This document shows positions 24,324 through 36,139 of a stretch of 64,000 nt of DNA, piece after piece. The notes under the pieces were generated by a model that was not told where the DNA came from, searched no databases, and worked only from the letters and a program-made list of their open reading frames with translations. The stretch lies in the NCBI GenBank assembly GCA_022749755.1, contig CM040450.1, positions 3,586,913-3,650,912 of the forward strand, written 5' to 3'. Position 1 is the first letter of the stretch. Each line of letters starts with the position of its first letter. A program made the translations under genes and the position numbers. This stretch comes from Azadirachta indica (Eukaryota; Streptophyta; Magnoliopsida; Sapindales; Meliaceae).

Positions 24324-27165
24324 CTACAGCAACCCTAAATTTGCCAGAAGTGTCTGTAGAGTTCTAAGACCCCACTGAATGTCATTTTTCACAACATTAC
24401 TTTCCCACGGCTTTCCATCAGGCTGCTGTTCTTGTTTGGGTAAATGAGGCATTTGTTTCAATTCATCGTCAACCTGTTGCTCCTCTTCATTGACTACCTC
24501 AACATTTTTCTTCTCCTGTTGATCAGTCTCAGGTTGTTGCTTCTCGTCTAACTGAATATGATTTGGTCTCAGTAAATTGAAAAGAAATAAACAAATGGAA
24601 AACATACATAGATGCTTAGAACAGTATCTGCAATGATAGTGGTATGGATTTCGCAGACGATGAAGTAAACATTGACTTAACTGTCACAATATAATGTTAA
24701 TAGTCAGATGTTTGACCATTCTGTTTCATGTTTGTTTGTTCTGGAAACTTGTTTTCTGATGAATATTTGAACTTCATGGGAATTCTTGAGGATGCAAGCG
24801 TTTCAATGAATTGCCGAACTTGTTACAACTTTCACATTCACATGTCTAGGTAGCGTCTTTGAATTTTTTTATTTAACACAGAGCTACTTTTTAAATGCAA
24901 TAATGAAAACCTAGTCGAATTTTCTGCAAAACTAGCTTCAAAGTTTCTGACTAGTTGGGTACATAGTTACACTTTCTTTGATCGCTGATCATTTCAGATA
25001 AACAAAGTTGTCATATTTTTGCCATCTTGTTCTAACTAATGATTCGGGTGCAACACTTCAACATTGACAAAATGAAAGAGCTTCCTTGCTGGTATGTACC
25101 ATCCTTGGAAATTCCTTCTTGGCAAACATAAAATTTAAACAGATACAATTAAATAGATTTAACTAACATTGGAAAAGATGTGGCTAAAGGAAACAGGTTA
25201 GAGCATCATTTTGCTGGGCAGGTAAAAGCAGTAGAAGAAATGAAGAAAGTTAAGAGTTAACATAAAGACAGAGCATCATACTCATCAAGCAGTTACCTCT
25301 GGCAAACTGTAGTTCATAGCCTCATTAATTCTGACTGATGCATCAACAGGAATACTTTTCTGATCTTGAATTTCTCCCTCAGCTGATATTGCTGATGGAC
25401 TCAGACCAGGCACGAGGACAGCATCTCCTTCTTGGGTGATCGGATTTGCTTTGACACCTGTGCTTGCCAGATTCTTAGTTGTTGCAGCTGTGCCATTATT
25501 TCCAAGAACATCTTCTTCTGTTATTGTGTTCTTGTTACCCACAGATACCTCCTCTGGTTTACTAATTTGCTTTTCACCAAGCATGTTATTACTTGCATTC
25601 AGTACTTGATCCTCCTTGCAGAGATCAATATTTTCTGCAGTTGGATTTTTGATCATTGAGGCTCCACCATTATTTCCAAGAAGCTTTTCTGTCACCTTAT
25701 TTTTATAAGCTACAGATTCCTTATCTGGTTGACTAAATTGCTTTCCACCAAACATATTGTTATTTACATCCAATACATGATCCTCCTTGGCAAAACCAGT
25801 ATTTTCTGCAGCCAGATTCTTAAGGGCAGCAGTTCCACCATTATTTCCAAGAACATCTTCTTCTATCCCTGTATTTCTGTCAGCCACAGATTCCCCCTCT
25901 GGTGGGCTAATTTTCTTTTCACCGAGCATCCTGCTACTTGTATCCAACATACGATCCTCCTTTGTGCAACCAATGTTCTCTGCAACAATAGCTGTGGGCT
26001 TCTCTGGTATCTTTGCCAAAGTCACGTTACTATCACCAGCACCCAGCATGTTGTCCATATTGGAAACCGTAGCCTTTTCTGGCTGTGTAACGTTATCTGC
26101 AACCAACATTTCTGAGTTCAAAGTCGGGTCTTCCTCAGTTATTTTTTGATATTCAGCATTTTCCCAGTCTTCAGAAATGGTGATTGTATTCTTAGTTTCC
26201 CAGGTCTGAAAAATCCTATCCTGGCCAGGTTGCCACACAATGTCGCCTGTGCTTTCTTTCAGTATGAACTTGAACTGGATTGATTTTCCCACAGGTATAT
26301 CCTACACATAGAACAACATCAAAATTTTTCCTCAAAGAAATAATACCATGTGTGAATAATTTTGCTGGCAGTTCCCACTTACGAACTCTACAGTCCAAAT
26401 ATGCCCATCTGACCAGTCCATTGGTATTGCACTCGTAGGATCCCACGAGCCAAGCATGGGATCATCTCCTACTAATAAAAACTGCTCCCCAAATAGGCAC
26501 TCTTTCTGTAATTGGAATTTGACATGCACGATATTTGATTCATCTGCGCAACAGAATCATAGGATAAGGGATTCAACATAGATATTGCCAACAAGTTTAA
26601 AATTCCCAACAACTACTAGAAACTCACATGTTTTATGAGTTTCAGCCACAGTCTCCAGTTCTGCCTGCATCAGCAATGTAATCCAGAATCATTCAGTATT
26701 TAATCAGTTTCCAAAAGCTTCCTCTGTCCCATTTGATCATATGGAAAGTAGAAAATACCAATTACAAAACTCTTGTGGTCTTTTTAATTTTTATATCTTT
26801 TTGTTGTTATTTACTGAAAATCTTGCATATTTAATTGCTAATCCTATCTCGACATCTTCTCATAACAGAATATAAAAATAAAGCTACTATTAAAACACTA
26901 CAAACTTAAAGCCATCAAAGAACAACAATACAAAAAAAAAAAACCAGAACAAATTAAGGAAATGGCCAAAAAACACCTGGGAATTGCAGGAGAGAGCAGA
27001 AATGCGTTGCACAGCCTTCTGTTGCAGGAATCGAGTACTGACAAGTTTCTTGGAGGGCAGAAACAAAATTTCAGGCTTGTTAAGATAAATCCCTTGAGAA
27101 GACAAGAAACTTCTGTCTCTGTACTTGTCAACCATTATCTTGGAAGAACTCGTTAAGGTTTTCAT
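24324..27165 (-). CDS. CBM20 starch-binding-domain protein, putative plastid (At5g01260-like)
   Basis: Five exons on the minus strand (27165-26977, 26664-26628, 26543-26383, 26301-25297, 24551-24324) join in phase to 539 residues. Exon 1 (63 residues) is basic, Ser/Leu-rich and poor in acidic residues, like a chloroplast transit peptide. Exons 2-4 encode a carbohydrate-binding module 20 (about 79-175) with [33 protein letters not shown] and WQPGQDR, the starch-binding fold. No catalytic domain follows. Instead there is a long acidic, Asn-rich region with three tandem 57-58-residue units and a Gln/Glu-rich C-terminus. The likely role is starch-granule binding or scaffolding; no enzymatic function is visible. 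Arabidopsis At5g01260 is a CBM20 protein next to CPL2, matching this neighbourhood. A truncated copy lies at 36,140-38,410. Confidence 0.85.
25465..25983 (-). repeat. Three in-frame 57-58-codon tandem repeats in the CBM20 gene
   Basis: Within exon 4, units beginning [26 protein letters not shown] and [13 protein letters not shown] (about residues 236, 294 and 351 of the full protein) share the pattern AEN...KED..L......M.G.K..S.P...SV..KN...E..LGNNG. Spacing is 58 and 57 codons, so the duplications preserve frame. Confidence 0.9.
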
Positions 27166-27591
27166 CGCTGAATCAACTCACTCTCAAAACTCAGTTACAG
27201 AGAGGAATCCGGAAGAAGCAGTTTTGTTTGTTTCTGTTTAGTTATACTGTTTTACTTTGTAATCTGATTCTGGTGGTGGTCGTTATCGGTAGAGTCATTG
27301 TATAAAACAGTGGGTCCGATATAAAAAAAAGAGCGGATCCGATTTTTTACACGTATTACCGAGAGTTGAATCTGCTGCCGTTTTACTCAACGTGGGAATC
27401 TCAACGTACTTTGCATTTCAAGGATTGCATTAATGTCACCGTCAGTGGCTTCTAAATTTAAATCCTCACCGTTCGTTTTAGTGGAGCGCATTGCCATTTG
27501 CCCCACTTTATGGCATTATATAATTATTATATTTGTATTTCCTTTCTTCTAAGAAAAATATTTCAATTTGTAACTTACCTCAAAAAATAGA
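27166..27591 (-). promoter_or_regulatory. 5' flank of the CBM20 gene
   Basis: This is the upstream region of the minus-strand CBM20 gene, of mixed composition close to the start and AT-rich beyond about 27,520. No confident core promoter element was chosen. Confidence 0.35.
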
Positions 27592-27825
27592 AGGAGAATG
27601 CTCGTTACTTTCTATCTTTTTATATAAATATTTCATTTTTATTTTTTTATTTTTTAATATTTTAATATTTTTTAATTTAATTAATTTATAAAATAATAAA
27701 ATTAAAAATATTAAAAATATTAAAAAATAAAATTAGAATTTATAAAAGTAATAAAATATTATAAAAAATATAAGAAGGTAGTAAAATATTAATTAAAAAA
27801 ATAAAAAATGATGGGCATTTTTTCA
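27592..27825. mobile_element. MITE-like inverted repeat
   Basis: About 230 AT-rich bases form an imperfect inverted repeat. The left end GAGAATGCTCGTTAC pairs with the reverse complement of the right end (AAAAATGCCCATCAT), and inward T-rich and A-rich arms meet near 27,700. Similar flanks (CAAAAAATA left, CAAAAATAA right) could be a decayed 9-bp duplication. Superfamily unknown. Confidence 0.4.
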
Positions 27826-27989
27826 AAAATAAAATTGCTGTGACAGATTCTGTGCTTCACGAGTAATATGATCATATAATTATTAAAATTATGTTGGTTT
27901 CTTATTGTTTAATCCCTAAATTTTGATATTTTCTTAACAGGTATATAATTTATTGATTATGTTAAACAAGTCCCTAAAACGTAAAAACG

Positions 27990-29282
27990 CGGCCTGGAAG
28001 CATTTCCACTCCATTTCCACGCCAGGCTATATGGCTGCCAGTGTTTCCAAATGGGACCAATGAGGTAATGAACTTTTCCAGGCCTAAGCACAGTTCGAGA
28101 TTAAAGAGTAGTATGGGCCAGCTCCGTTACATATGAACTGGACTCGTCCGAATATTAGACCCTTCTAGAGGCCCACGAGTGAATGCGAATCAAATAAAAC
28201 AATCTCCCTCCCGATGCTCCGAGCAACCAGGACTATGAACTTTAGATTTGACTTTGCAGGAGCACTTGGGACTCTTCTGATATCCATAGAAATGAAAAAA
28301 AAAAAAATGCAGCTTAATAAGCACTTTCCGAAGACTAACTACAGTTTGTGGATTTTGTCAAGTTTTCCTTCTGTTACCCACTATGTTTACTACCAAGCAA
28401 TTTTCATGGAACTGACAGTTGAAATAATTATGCAATTTTTTAATTCAAGAGTTGACAGTTTTGTTGTTTTTTAAAATCGTTTTACCTCAAAGATAATGGG
28501 TTTCACTTTTAACAACATACAAAATTTCGAAAAGTAAAGGATCTTGTTGGAAAAGATCATGAGTTTTTTCTATTCTTTACAGTTCAGATAAATGAAAGCA
28601 AATTCCCTTTTATGTTAAAAGGCCTGGATTTCTAGAAAGGAATCCAGATTTCCATGATTTTTAAGTAGCAAGGGCAAGGGCTTGATTGATGTTGATAGAA
28701 ACTTTGACTGCTGTTAGAGATTTAAAAATCCCAATAGCTCAGCGGATGAAGTTCGTGATTAGCTTTTGAAATTCTACATCAATGCCAGTTTTTCCATTGA
28801 CTCTAATTCACTTCTAAGGTCGAGGTCTTCCCTGTAATATGCAGCATATGCTGATTCAATAGTCCATGCATTCTGAATTGAATTTACTATAACAGTTTTG
28901 GAACTTGCAAGAGCAACTAATTTTTCAAATATCTTTTGATGGATTGCTTTGGTTTGATTATCCATAATTGCAATAGACTAGCAATTGTTTTGTATCATAA
29001 TTTGGTTCATCCACCTCCACTGCTACTCTAGTCATCGCTTTGACATTTGAAGAGGATGGTTTGATCCTTTTTAACTCGGCTTACTAACTTGTATTGCGGT
29101 CCTTGATGCACACAGATTTTTATGGTTCAATATTAAAACCATGAAAAAAAAAAAAAGCCTGCGTGTTTACTAAATTTTAGTGTATATCAATTGTATTAAC
29201 GGTTAACTAACGATATTTTGCTTGAAAAGACTAATTTGTATTTTAAGTTGTATGAACTAATCAAAGTTCTCTACAGTAAGGG
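27990..29282. repeat. Segmental duplication copy A, non-coding
   Basis: This stretch is colinear with 39,290-41,040 in the same orientation. Matching blocks include GCCAGTGT...GGGCCAG (28,030-28,120 versus 39,325-39,440), the TTTTCCTTCTGTTA region near 28,365 versus 39,717, GGTCTTCC...CTTGCAAGAGCAAC (28,820-28,920 versus 40,220-40,290) and CATTTGAAGAGGA (29,050 versus 40,650). A minus-strand open frame at 28,774-28,965 (63 codons) has no family I recognise and is disrupted in the other copy, so I do not call it a gene. Confidence 0.75.
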
Positions 29283-31213
29283 GTTGTTTGTTTTTCTAGT
29301 TAAAATTTGAATTTAATTATTCAGTTGTCTAAAAATTATTTATTTTTTAATTTATATCTGAATATTTGAATATAATTAAATTAAAAATTTTGATTTAAAT
29401 TTGATTGGGCAAATATTTGAATAATTTAATATTTTTATTTTTTAAAAATATCCCTATTTATGAATTTATTTACTAATAAAATATAATACCCTAGGTTCAT
29501 GCTTTAATTAGAATATACATGTTGAATATGTCCGCTTTATATTATATGAGGGTATAATAGTTTAGAATTTATAAAATAGATATATTTATTTAAAAAAAAG
29601 AAAAAAAAGATGTTGATTAGGACGAATATGATTATGACTTTAACAGAATAAAATTATTAGATAATATAAATTTTTTCGTAAGTAAAAGATATAAAAAGAG
29701 AAATTGAAGGGTTTGATTGAAATTAAGAGTTCATGTGTCTTAATTTAAGAATTTGGGCAGTATGTGTATGGAGTAAGTGGTTGGCAAGTGTTAAAAAATA
29801 ATAATAATAATAACTAATTAAATAAAATAAGTTTGGTTCAAGCGGTGGATATATACATACATATAAACTTTCGTTTTCAAATTAGAAATTGAGAGTCAAT
29901 CATAAAGGGAAGAGAAAGAAAGCAAAGAAAAAAAGGTTCAGTTAGTATTTAATTTTAATAATTGAATTTTAAGTTTAGTAAATTAATTGCATAATTTAAT
30001 TAGTATATGAATGTATGTTTTAATGCTTATGTAAATATATTTATGTATGTACATGTTTTAGATGATGAGATTTGAAGCATTATTTATTATTATTACTAGT
30101 TTATTATTTACTATTGTTAAACTGGTATTAGAGAGTGATTTTGAGAGGAATGAAAAGCCAGAGGAGTGTAGGAATTTTGTGCAATATTCAGGTAGGTGTT
30201 TTTATGCATTTGGTAGATTTTAGTTTTGAAAACTGAAAAGTAGGGTATTTACTATACTTAAAGCTTTTAATTAACATTAATGAAAATTTTGAATTATCAT
30301 GTGTTGATCCAATTAATTGTATTTCGAATCAGATTTAAATAAAAACTTTCATTTGCATGTTATGTTTATAAATACAGTGAGAAAATTGTATCAACACGTG
30401 TTGCGTATTATAAATGAATGACTTGTATGAGAATGTCATGAAATAATTTAATTAATGAAAATGTGATGGCTATGGTTGTTGTTATGATGTGATGCTGGTG
30501 TTTGAGACAACGGTTTTTGGGAATAGTATCCCTAAAGTATGTTTTTGTTGGGGCAACGATCCCTGAGAATAATGCTCTTAAAGGTCGTTTTTGTTAGGAT
30601 GATGATCCTTAAGAATAATACTCTTAAAATATGCATGGCCAGTTTTTTGGGATGGCGGTACTTCGGAATAATGCCAGTAAAGTACGCAAGTACAAAATTT
30701 TATAGAATTTTTTTTATAATGGAATAAATGTATTTTACGTATTTATATGATTATTGAAATTGAAATTTTGATTTAATATTTTACTATACTCTTTGTTGAA
30801 AATTAAGAAGTGTTTTTATATTTAAATTTGTTAATTACAAATTTAAAATTGCTTTTGTGTATAAATGTCTACTAGACATTATCTTATTCCTACTTTTCAG
30901 GTTTAAGTGATGTAGGAGATTTTTATAAGTAGAAGAGAAAGAGGTACTCCAAAACAAAGGTTTTGTTACTTTTGAAATTATGCGTAATTATAAGAGTAGG
31001 ATTTTATAATGTATGGTTTTGATGTAACTTCCATGTTTGTACTTGAATTTTAAAAGTCGTGAAATTGATTATATTTTGTTAAGTAATGAAATAAAATAGT
31101 TGGTGTTTAATTTTATTAGAAGTGTTTAGAGTGAAATTTTAAAACTTACAAAATTGCATATTTGATGTATATTACATCATAACAGAAATTCTATCGAAAT
31201 CTCTTAGAATTAT
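29283..31213. other. AT-rich transposon-like DNA, LTR-type 3' border
   Basis: This interrupts the duplicated segment. It ends in GGGTGTTACA at 31,204-31,213, the reverse complement of the TGTAACACCC start common in plant Ty3-type LTRs, and abuts the retroelement protease sequence directly. A degenerate tandem array lies at 30,505-30,685. The other border and any target duplication could not be found, so it may be part of one or more LTRs. No gene is seen. Confidence 0.4.
30505..30685 (+). repeat. Degenerate tandem array, about four units of 46-60 bp
   Basis: Units follow the pattern TTTTG...GG.a.G.T.C...GAATAATGC.C.TAAAGTA. Clear copies lie at about 30,542-30,587 and 30,588-30,645, with more diverged copies on both sides. 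Confidence 0.6.
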
Positions 31214-33370
31214 GGGTGTTACAAACTACGTTTAACATCAATCACAACTCCACTAGTGGGTAAGAAAGGCCTACCAAAAATGAAAGAAATCTCATAGTCT
31301 TTTTCCATATCCAATACCACAAAATCTACTAGAAATATAAACCTACCAACTTTGACTAATACATCTTTAATCATGCCTTTTGAATGCTTAATTGATCGAT
31401 CAACCAATTGAAGAGAGACTTTTATTGCCTTAATTTCACCAGGTCCCAATTTTCTGAAAATAGAAAATACTTACACCTAAATCACATAAAACTTTTTCAA
31501 AGTAACATTCTCCAATTGTGTAAGGTATGGTAAAACTCCTTGGATTCTTCAATTTTAGAGGCAACTTGTTTTGCAAAATTGTACTACATTTTTCATTTAA
31601 CATCACCTTTTCATGCTTTTTGAATTATTTTTTGTTGGTCACTAAGTTTTTGAGAAACTTAGTGGAAGATGAAAATTTCTAACTTGCTTCTACGAGAGAG
31701 ATGTTGATCGATACCTTTTTGAATTGCTCTAAGATTGCATTAGTTTGAAGATCTTTCTTTGGCTTTGCTAACCCTTGGGAAAATAGTATTGGTGGCACTT
31801 ATGGTAGAGGCGACACATATTTCTTCGGAAGGCTTGATGCTTTTGGTTGTAATATTGAAAGACTTGCCACCTTAGATGTTTTGGCGATGTTTTCAACTTG
31901 CTCATTATAGTCTTTGTCATTTGTAGATGGTACACTAACTTCCTTCCTTTGTAATGTCTCTTTCAAGTTGCTTTTTGGCTCTATCAATTGTTTTTCAGTC
32001 CGAAGTGTGATTGCCATCACTTGCTCCTTTGGAATTGTCTCCATATTGCTTGGCAAAGAGCTTTATTGACTCTCTATTAATAACTTTGCCATTTGACCCA
32101 TTTGTACCTCAAGATTTCGAATATATGTTGCTTGATTTTGTAATGTAGTTTCAGTCTTCGTCATAAACTTGGAAGTGTTCACAGTAAGCTGTGTAAGGGC
32201 ATCTTGTAAGTTCACTTTCTTCTCTTGAGGTTGAAATTCAAGGGGTGGTTGCATAACATTTTGATTGTTTTTCCAAGATAAGTTAGGATGATTCTGCCAT
32301 TCTTGGTTATAAGTGTTGGAAAATGGATTGTTTTGTTGCTGATTATAATTTTTAACATATTGAACTTGTTTTGAAGATGAAGGAGTAAAAAGATTACCTA
32401 CTTGGCATTCGATGCTAGAATGATTACCATTATATACCTCACAAATCACAGGTGGAATATGAATGGTATTGGCTATCATAACTATAAGTTGTTTAGTCAA
32501 TTTAGTTAATTAAGTAGTAGGTGTAGTAAGGTTATCAACCTCATAAATTCCAAAGGCTTTCTTCGATATCAAATGCTCAGTTGGCCATTGGTTTGCATTA
32601 ATGGCCATCTCCTCCAACAAATAATAAGCCTCATTAATAGTTTTTCCCATTAATGCACCTCTTGCTGCTGCATCTACAAATGTTCTAGTTGAACTCCCTA
32701 AACTATTGTAGAATGTCTAAACTTGAAGCCATTTAGGTAAGCCATGATGTGGGCATCTTCTCATCATATCCTTCTACCTTTCCCATGCCTCATATAATGA
32801 CTTCATTTCATGTTGGGAAGAGATAATTATGTCATTCCTTAATTTTGTTGTTTTCGTCGGAGGGAAAAATTTTGCCAAAAATTTTTGAGCCAAATTATCC
32901 CAAGTGGTGATGGCTCCAAGAGAAAGTGAATTCAACTAGCACTTCGCTTTATCCCTTAATGAAAATGAAAATAGCCTCAATTTCACCGCATCATTCGACA
33001 CACCATTATATCTGAAGGTGTCACAAATTTCTAAGAAATTTGTAATGTAAGCGTTCAGATCTTTATGTGCCAACCCACTGAACTTAACTGAGGTTTGAAT
33101 AATCTAAATGATGGCTGGTTTCATTTCAAAGTTGTTGGCTTAAATAACCGATCTCCTTATGCTGGTTGAGGCCCCATTAATTGTTGGAATAGCATATTCT
33201 CTCAAAACGCATTGGTCTTCAGCCTCAACATTATCTCTAATATTTTGTTCCATGGTGCGAGTTTGCAATTGTCTTGTTGCTTCTCTTCTCTCATTTCTAT
33301 TTCTTCGACAAGTTTCCTCAATTTCATAATCGAAAGGTGTTACACTACTCCCAATTTTTCTCATGCACTA
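31214..33370 (-). mobile_element. Degenerate Ty3-type retrotransposon, gag and protease
   Basis: Minus-strand coding remnants appear in retroelement order. Near 33,364-33,140 is a gag N-terminal piece. Between about 33,140 and 32,500 is a frame-broken gag core (the region encoding SLSLGAITTWDNLAQKFLAKFFP, read across frames). At 32,500-32,063 is the gag C-terminus with a zinc-knuckle-like motif whose second Cys is Tyr, and a Gln/Asn-rich stretch. The segment at 32,056-31,799 is a linker. At 31,449-31,219 is a retropepsin-like segment ending FGRPFLPTSGVVIDV, where GRPFL...IDV is typical of Athila/Tat-like Ty3 elements. Reverse transcriptase and integrase are absent. Stops and frameshifts make it inactive. 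Confidence 0.8.
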
Positions 33371-33454
33371 AAGGAATCACTTGTAGTGAAAACAAAAATT
33401 AAACTTCAAATTAAATTCAAGATCAACCCAAATCAATATTAAAAGAGCTTAATA

Positions 33455-33472
33455 CTCCCCTGCAACGACACT
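33455..33472 (-). other. Degenerate primer-binding site
   Basis: On the minus strand this reads AGTGTCGTTGCAGGGGAG, resembling the TGGCGCCGTTGCCGGGGA primer-binding site of Athila/Tat-type Ty3 elements. It sits between the LTR end and gag, where a PBS is expected. Confidence 0.6.
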
Positions 33473-33482
33473 AAAAACTTGT

Positions 33483-34911
33483 TGTAGAATTTGACAAACG
33501 CAAGTATACGTTGTCACAAACAAATAATATAGGATGAGTAGAGTATTGTTCCCACAAGGAGTAATAGTCGATTAATTATCAAAGATAGTTTTTTTTAAAT
33601 TTATTTAAAGAACTAAAATTGATGTGATACGAAAAATTAAAAGAAATTCAAATAACTACAATATAATACATAAAATAAAAAAAGAAAATTTCAATGAGAG
33701 TAAAATTTAAGGCTCATTATTTAACTCAATTTATTCACACTTAATTCCTCATATTGTGTTATCCTGATTAATCCCTATGTTGCTAGTTGATTATTCTAAC
33801 CTATTCGACTGTCTCTCTTGAGATTAGTCAAATCTATTCCTCGTTTACATGTTTACTATATTTTTATGTAAACACAAAATAAATGGAAATGTATTACGAG
33901 CAATAATAATCATTGAACCTATTACACAAATCACATTGATGCATCTCTGTTCAATCTGCAATTTGTAGTGTTTATCAACTGATCTAAACACAATAAATAT
34001 TTCTCAATACTTATTGGTCCATAATTCAATTAATTAATAGCCAGTTAATTACTCGCATTAAGTTCCTGATAAACACGTAACATAGATTATTAATAAAAAA
34101 TAATACAACAATTAGAATATGATGTTTTCAAAAGATTGAACCATTGCTATAAGTATTAAATTTAGCAACTCATAAAAAAGGATTCAAAATCAACATTCTC
34201 AAGTTTAATTATCCTCAACATATTTAAATATTCACAAATGCTAAATTTAATATAATAAATAAGATAAGAGTATAAAGATAAACTACGTTGGAGAGCTTTT
34301 TCTTCCCAATCTTCTCTTACTTTCTTCCCAAATAATTCTCTTTAGCTTATCTCTATCTCCACCTTCCATTTCTTCTAAGCTTTTCTCTTTCCAAAAGTGG
34401 CTACCTTTTTCCCTAAACTTCTAAAATATATAATCCTAGATTTTCCCAAATTAAGCTATCCAAAAGTCATCAAAGGGTTGAAATTTAGCCTAAAAAGACG
34501 TTCAAACAAACCCATTGAACGCAGGAGAGCTCAAATGGCGTAGTAGCGCGGTGTAGTCAATAGGGATGGTGCGGCTGCACTACTTAATGGCACAGTCATG
34601 CCACACATTCTGCCTACGGGCATAATGCATGGCGTTGTCGTGCCATGCACAGTTCCTCTCCATATTTTGAAATTCTTGCAACTAGATCCCTGTCGCTTGG
34701 CATTTTACTCTTCGACTATTTTACATTTTTCGTCCTTAATTTTCTTGCGATTTGGTCTACAAAAATCTTCTTTTTTGAATCAAATTCACTTTAGATGGCT
34801 AATTTTCTCATTTTCTGTACAATACAACCAAAACACATCAAATTCCAATGAGACTTAAGGATTAAACAAACAAATCAAGTTTAAGAGTGAATAACAAGTG
34901 CGTGTTTTACA
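33483..34911 (-). repeat. 5' LTR of the Ty3-type element
   Basis: On the minus strand the segment starts TGTAAAACACG and ends TTCTACA, giving TG...CA borders. It lies immediately upstream of the primer-binding site and gag. Length is about 1.43 kb. No second LTR is present in the window, consistent with truncation of the element at 31,213. Confidence 0.6.
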
Positions 34912-34954
34912 CATTTATTTGTATATCGAGTCTATTCACTATTCACGGCTAGCT

Positions 34955-36075
34955 AATGAAATTTTGTGTGAAAGGGAAACTTTTCTGAGATAGGAAACCT
35001 TGTTAACTTGACAGATTTATCAATGCCAAAAAACAATTTAACAAGTAACATTCCATTTCCATTTGTTTGGGAAATTTAGAGATGCAGAGCAATTGCGTTT
35101 TTCTGGAAATTCATTTTCAGGTTTAATTCCATCAGCTATAGGCAACATAACTTAATTGTAGACACTTCACCTTGAAAGGAATAATAAGAAGCATTCCTCT
35201 CATTTTTGATAGCCTTCAGAACTTGTAAGACTTGGATATCTCTTAAAATAATCTCCATGGCTTCATACCCAAAGAAGTTGTGGGACTTTCTTGTCTAACT
35301 ATTTCCCTAAATTTATCCAAAAATCGGCTAACAGGAATCCTGCCTTCAGAGGATAGTAACTTGATGAATCTATGACGCTTGCTGAATCTATTTAGGTAGT
35401 TGTGTAGCCTTGGAATACCTTCACATAGAAGGTAACTTCTTTTAAAGAGAAATTCCTGCACCTTTAGTTCCTTGGAAGACTCAGGGAGTTGGACCTTTCA
35501 CACAACAATTTGTCTGGCTAATTCCAAAATCCCTTTGGAATTTCTCTCCCACAAGCTAGAAAGGTCCCAACTGATGGAGTTTTCGAAAATGTGTCTACCA
35601 TATCAATAGTTGGTAATGATAAATTCTCTGGGAGTATAGCAGAACTAAAATTGCCTTTAAGTGATGTTAGTGAATCAAGGAGAAGAAATTGTCGAGAGTA
35701 CTCAAGTTAATGATTCTGCTTCTTTCTAAACTTGAGGGGCTAGTTTTGATAATGTCTCTTTTGATTATAAATTGATTGTGAAACAAACATTTGATAACTT
35801 AATTTGGAGTGGCTCCGACTATAAAGGAATTTTGGATCCAAATCAAATCGCATTGCTTTTAATGTACTATTCTTATATTGGTTGAAACATTCGGTATTGC
35901 AAGCTTGTCAAAATCATAACTGTACATTCAAGTTCTGACTTTCAGAGTAATGATTTCCAAGCTTTAGTCTACACGTTCATGCCCAAACGGGGGTTTAGAA
36001 AGTTTTGTTGCTCATAGATCCAAAGGCAGATGATTTGTTTGATAGCCACAGGATTATAAAAGTGCATCAACATTT
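34955..36075 (+). pseudogene. Truncated LRR-XII receptor kinase pseudogene
   Basis: Colinear with 42,325-43,590 of the intact kinase at 41,143: the LRR blocks (GGAAACCTTGTTAACTTGAC at both), the last repeats, the juxtamembrane region and the kinase N-lobe to the AGATCCAAA...GATAGCCACAG region. It has many stops, small indels and a deletion over the glycine-loop segment. The 5' half is missing, with Ty3-type DNA in its place, and the 3' end stops at the duplication junction near 36,075-36,140. Confidence 0.85.
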
Positions 36076-36139
36076 TTCCTTGGAAAATAATAACTCGTGT
36101 ATGTCTAATTGTGTAGGAAGTTCCTACTCACAAGCTCAA

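Noticed and set aside
25432..26149. Plus-strand open frames of 75-128 codons over CBM20 exon 4
   Set aside because: They are antisense to a well-supported exon with repeats, and their repeated Cys/Ile/Phe-rich peptides are shadows of the tandem units.
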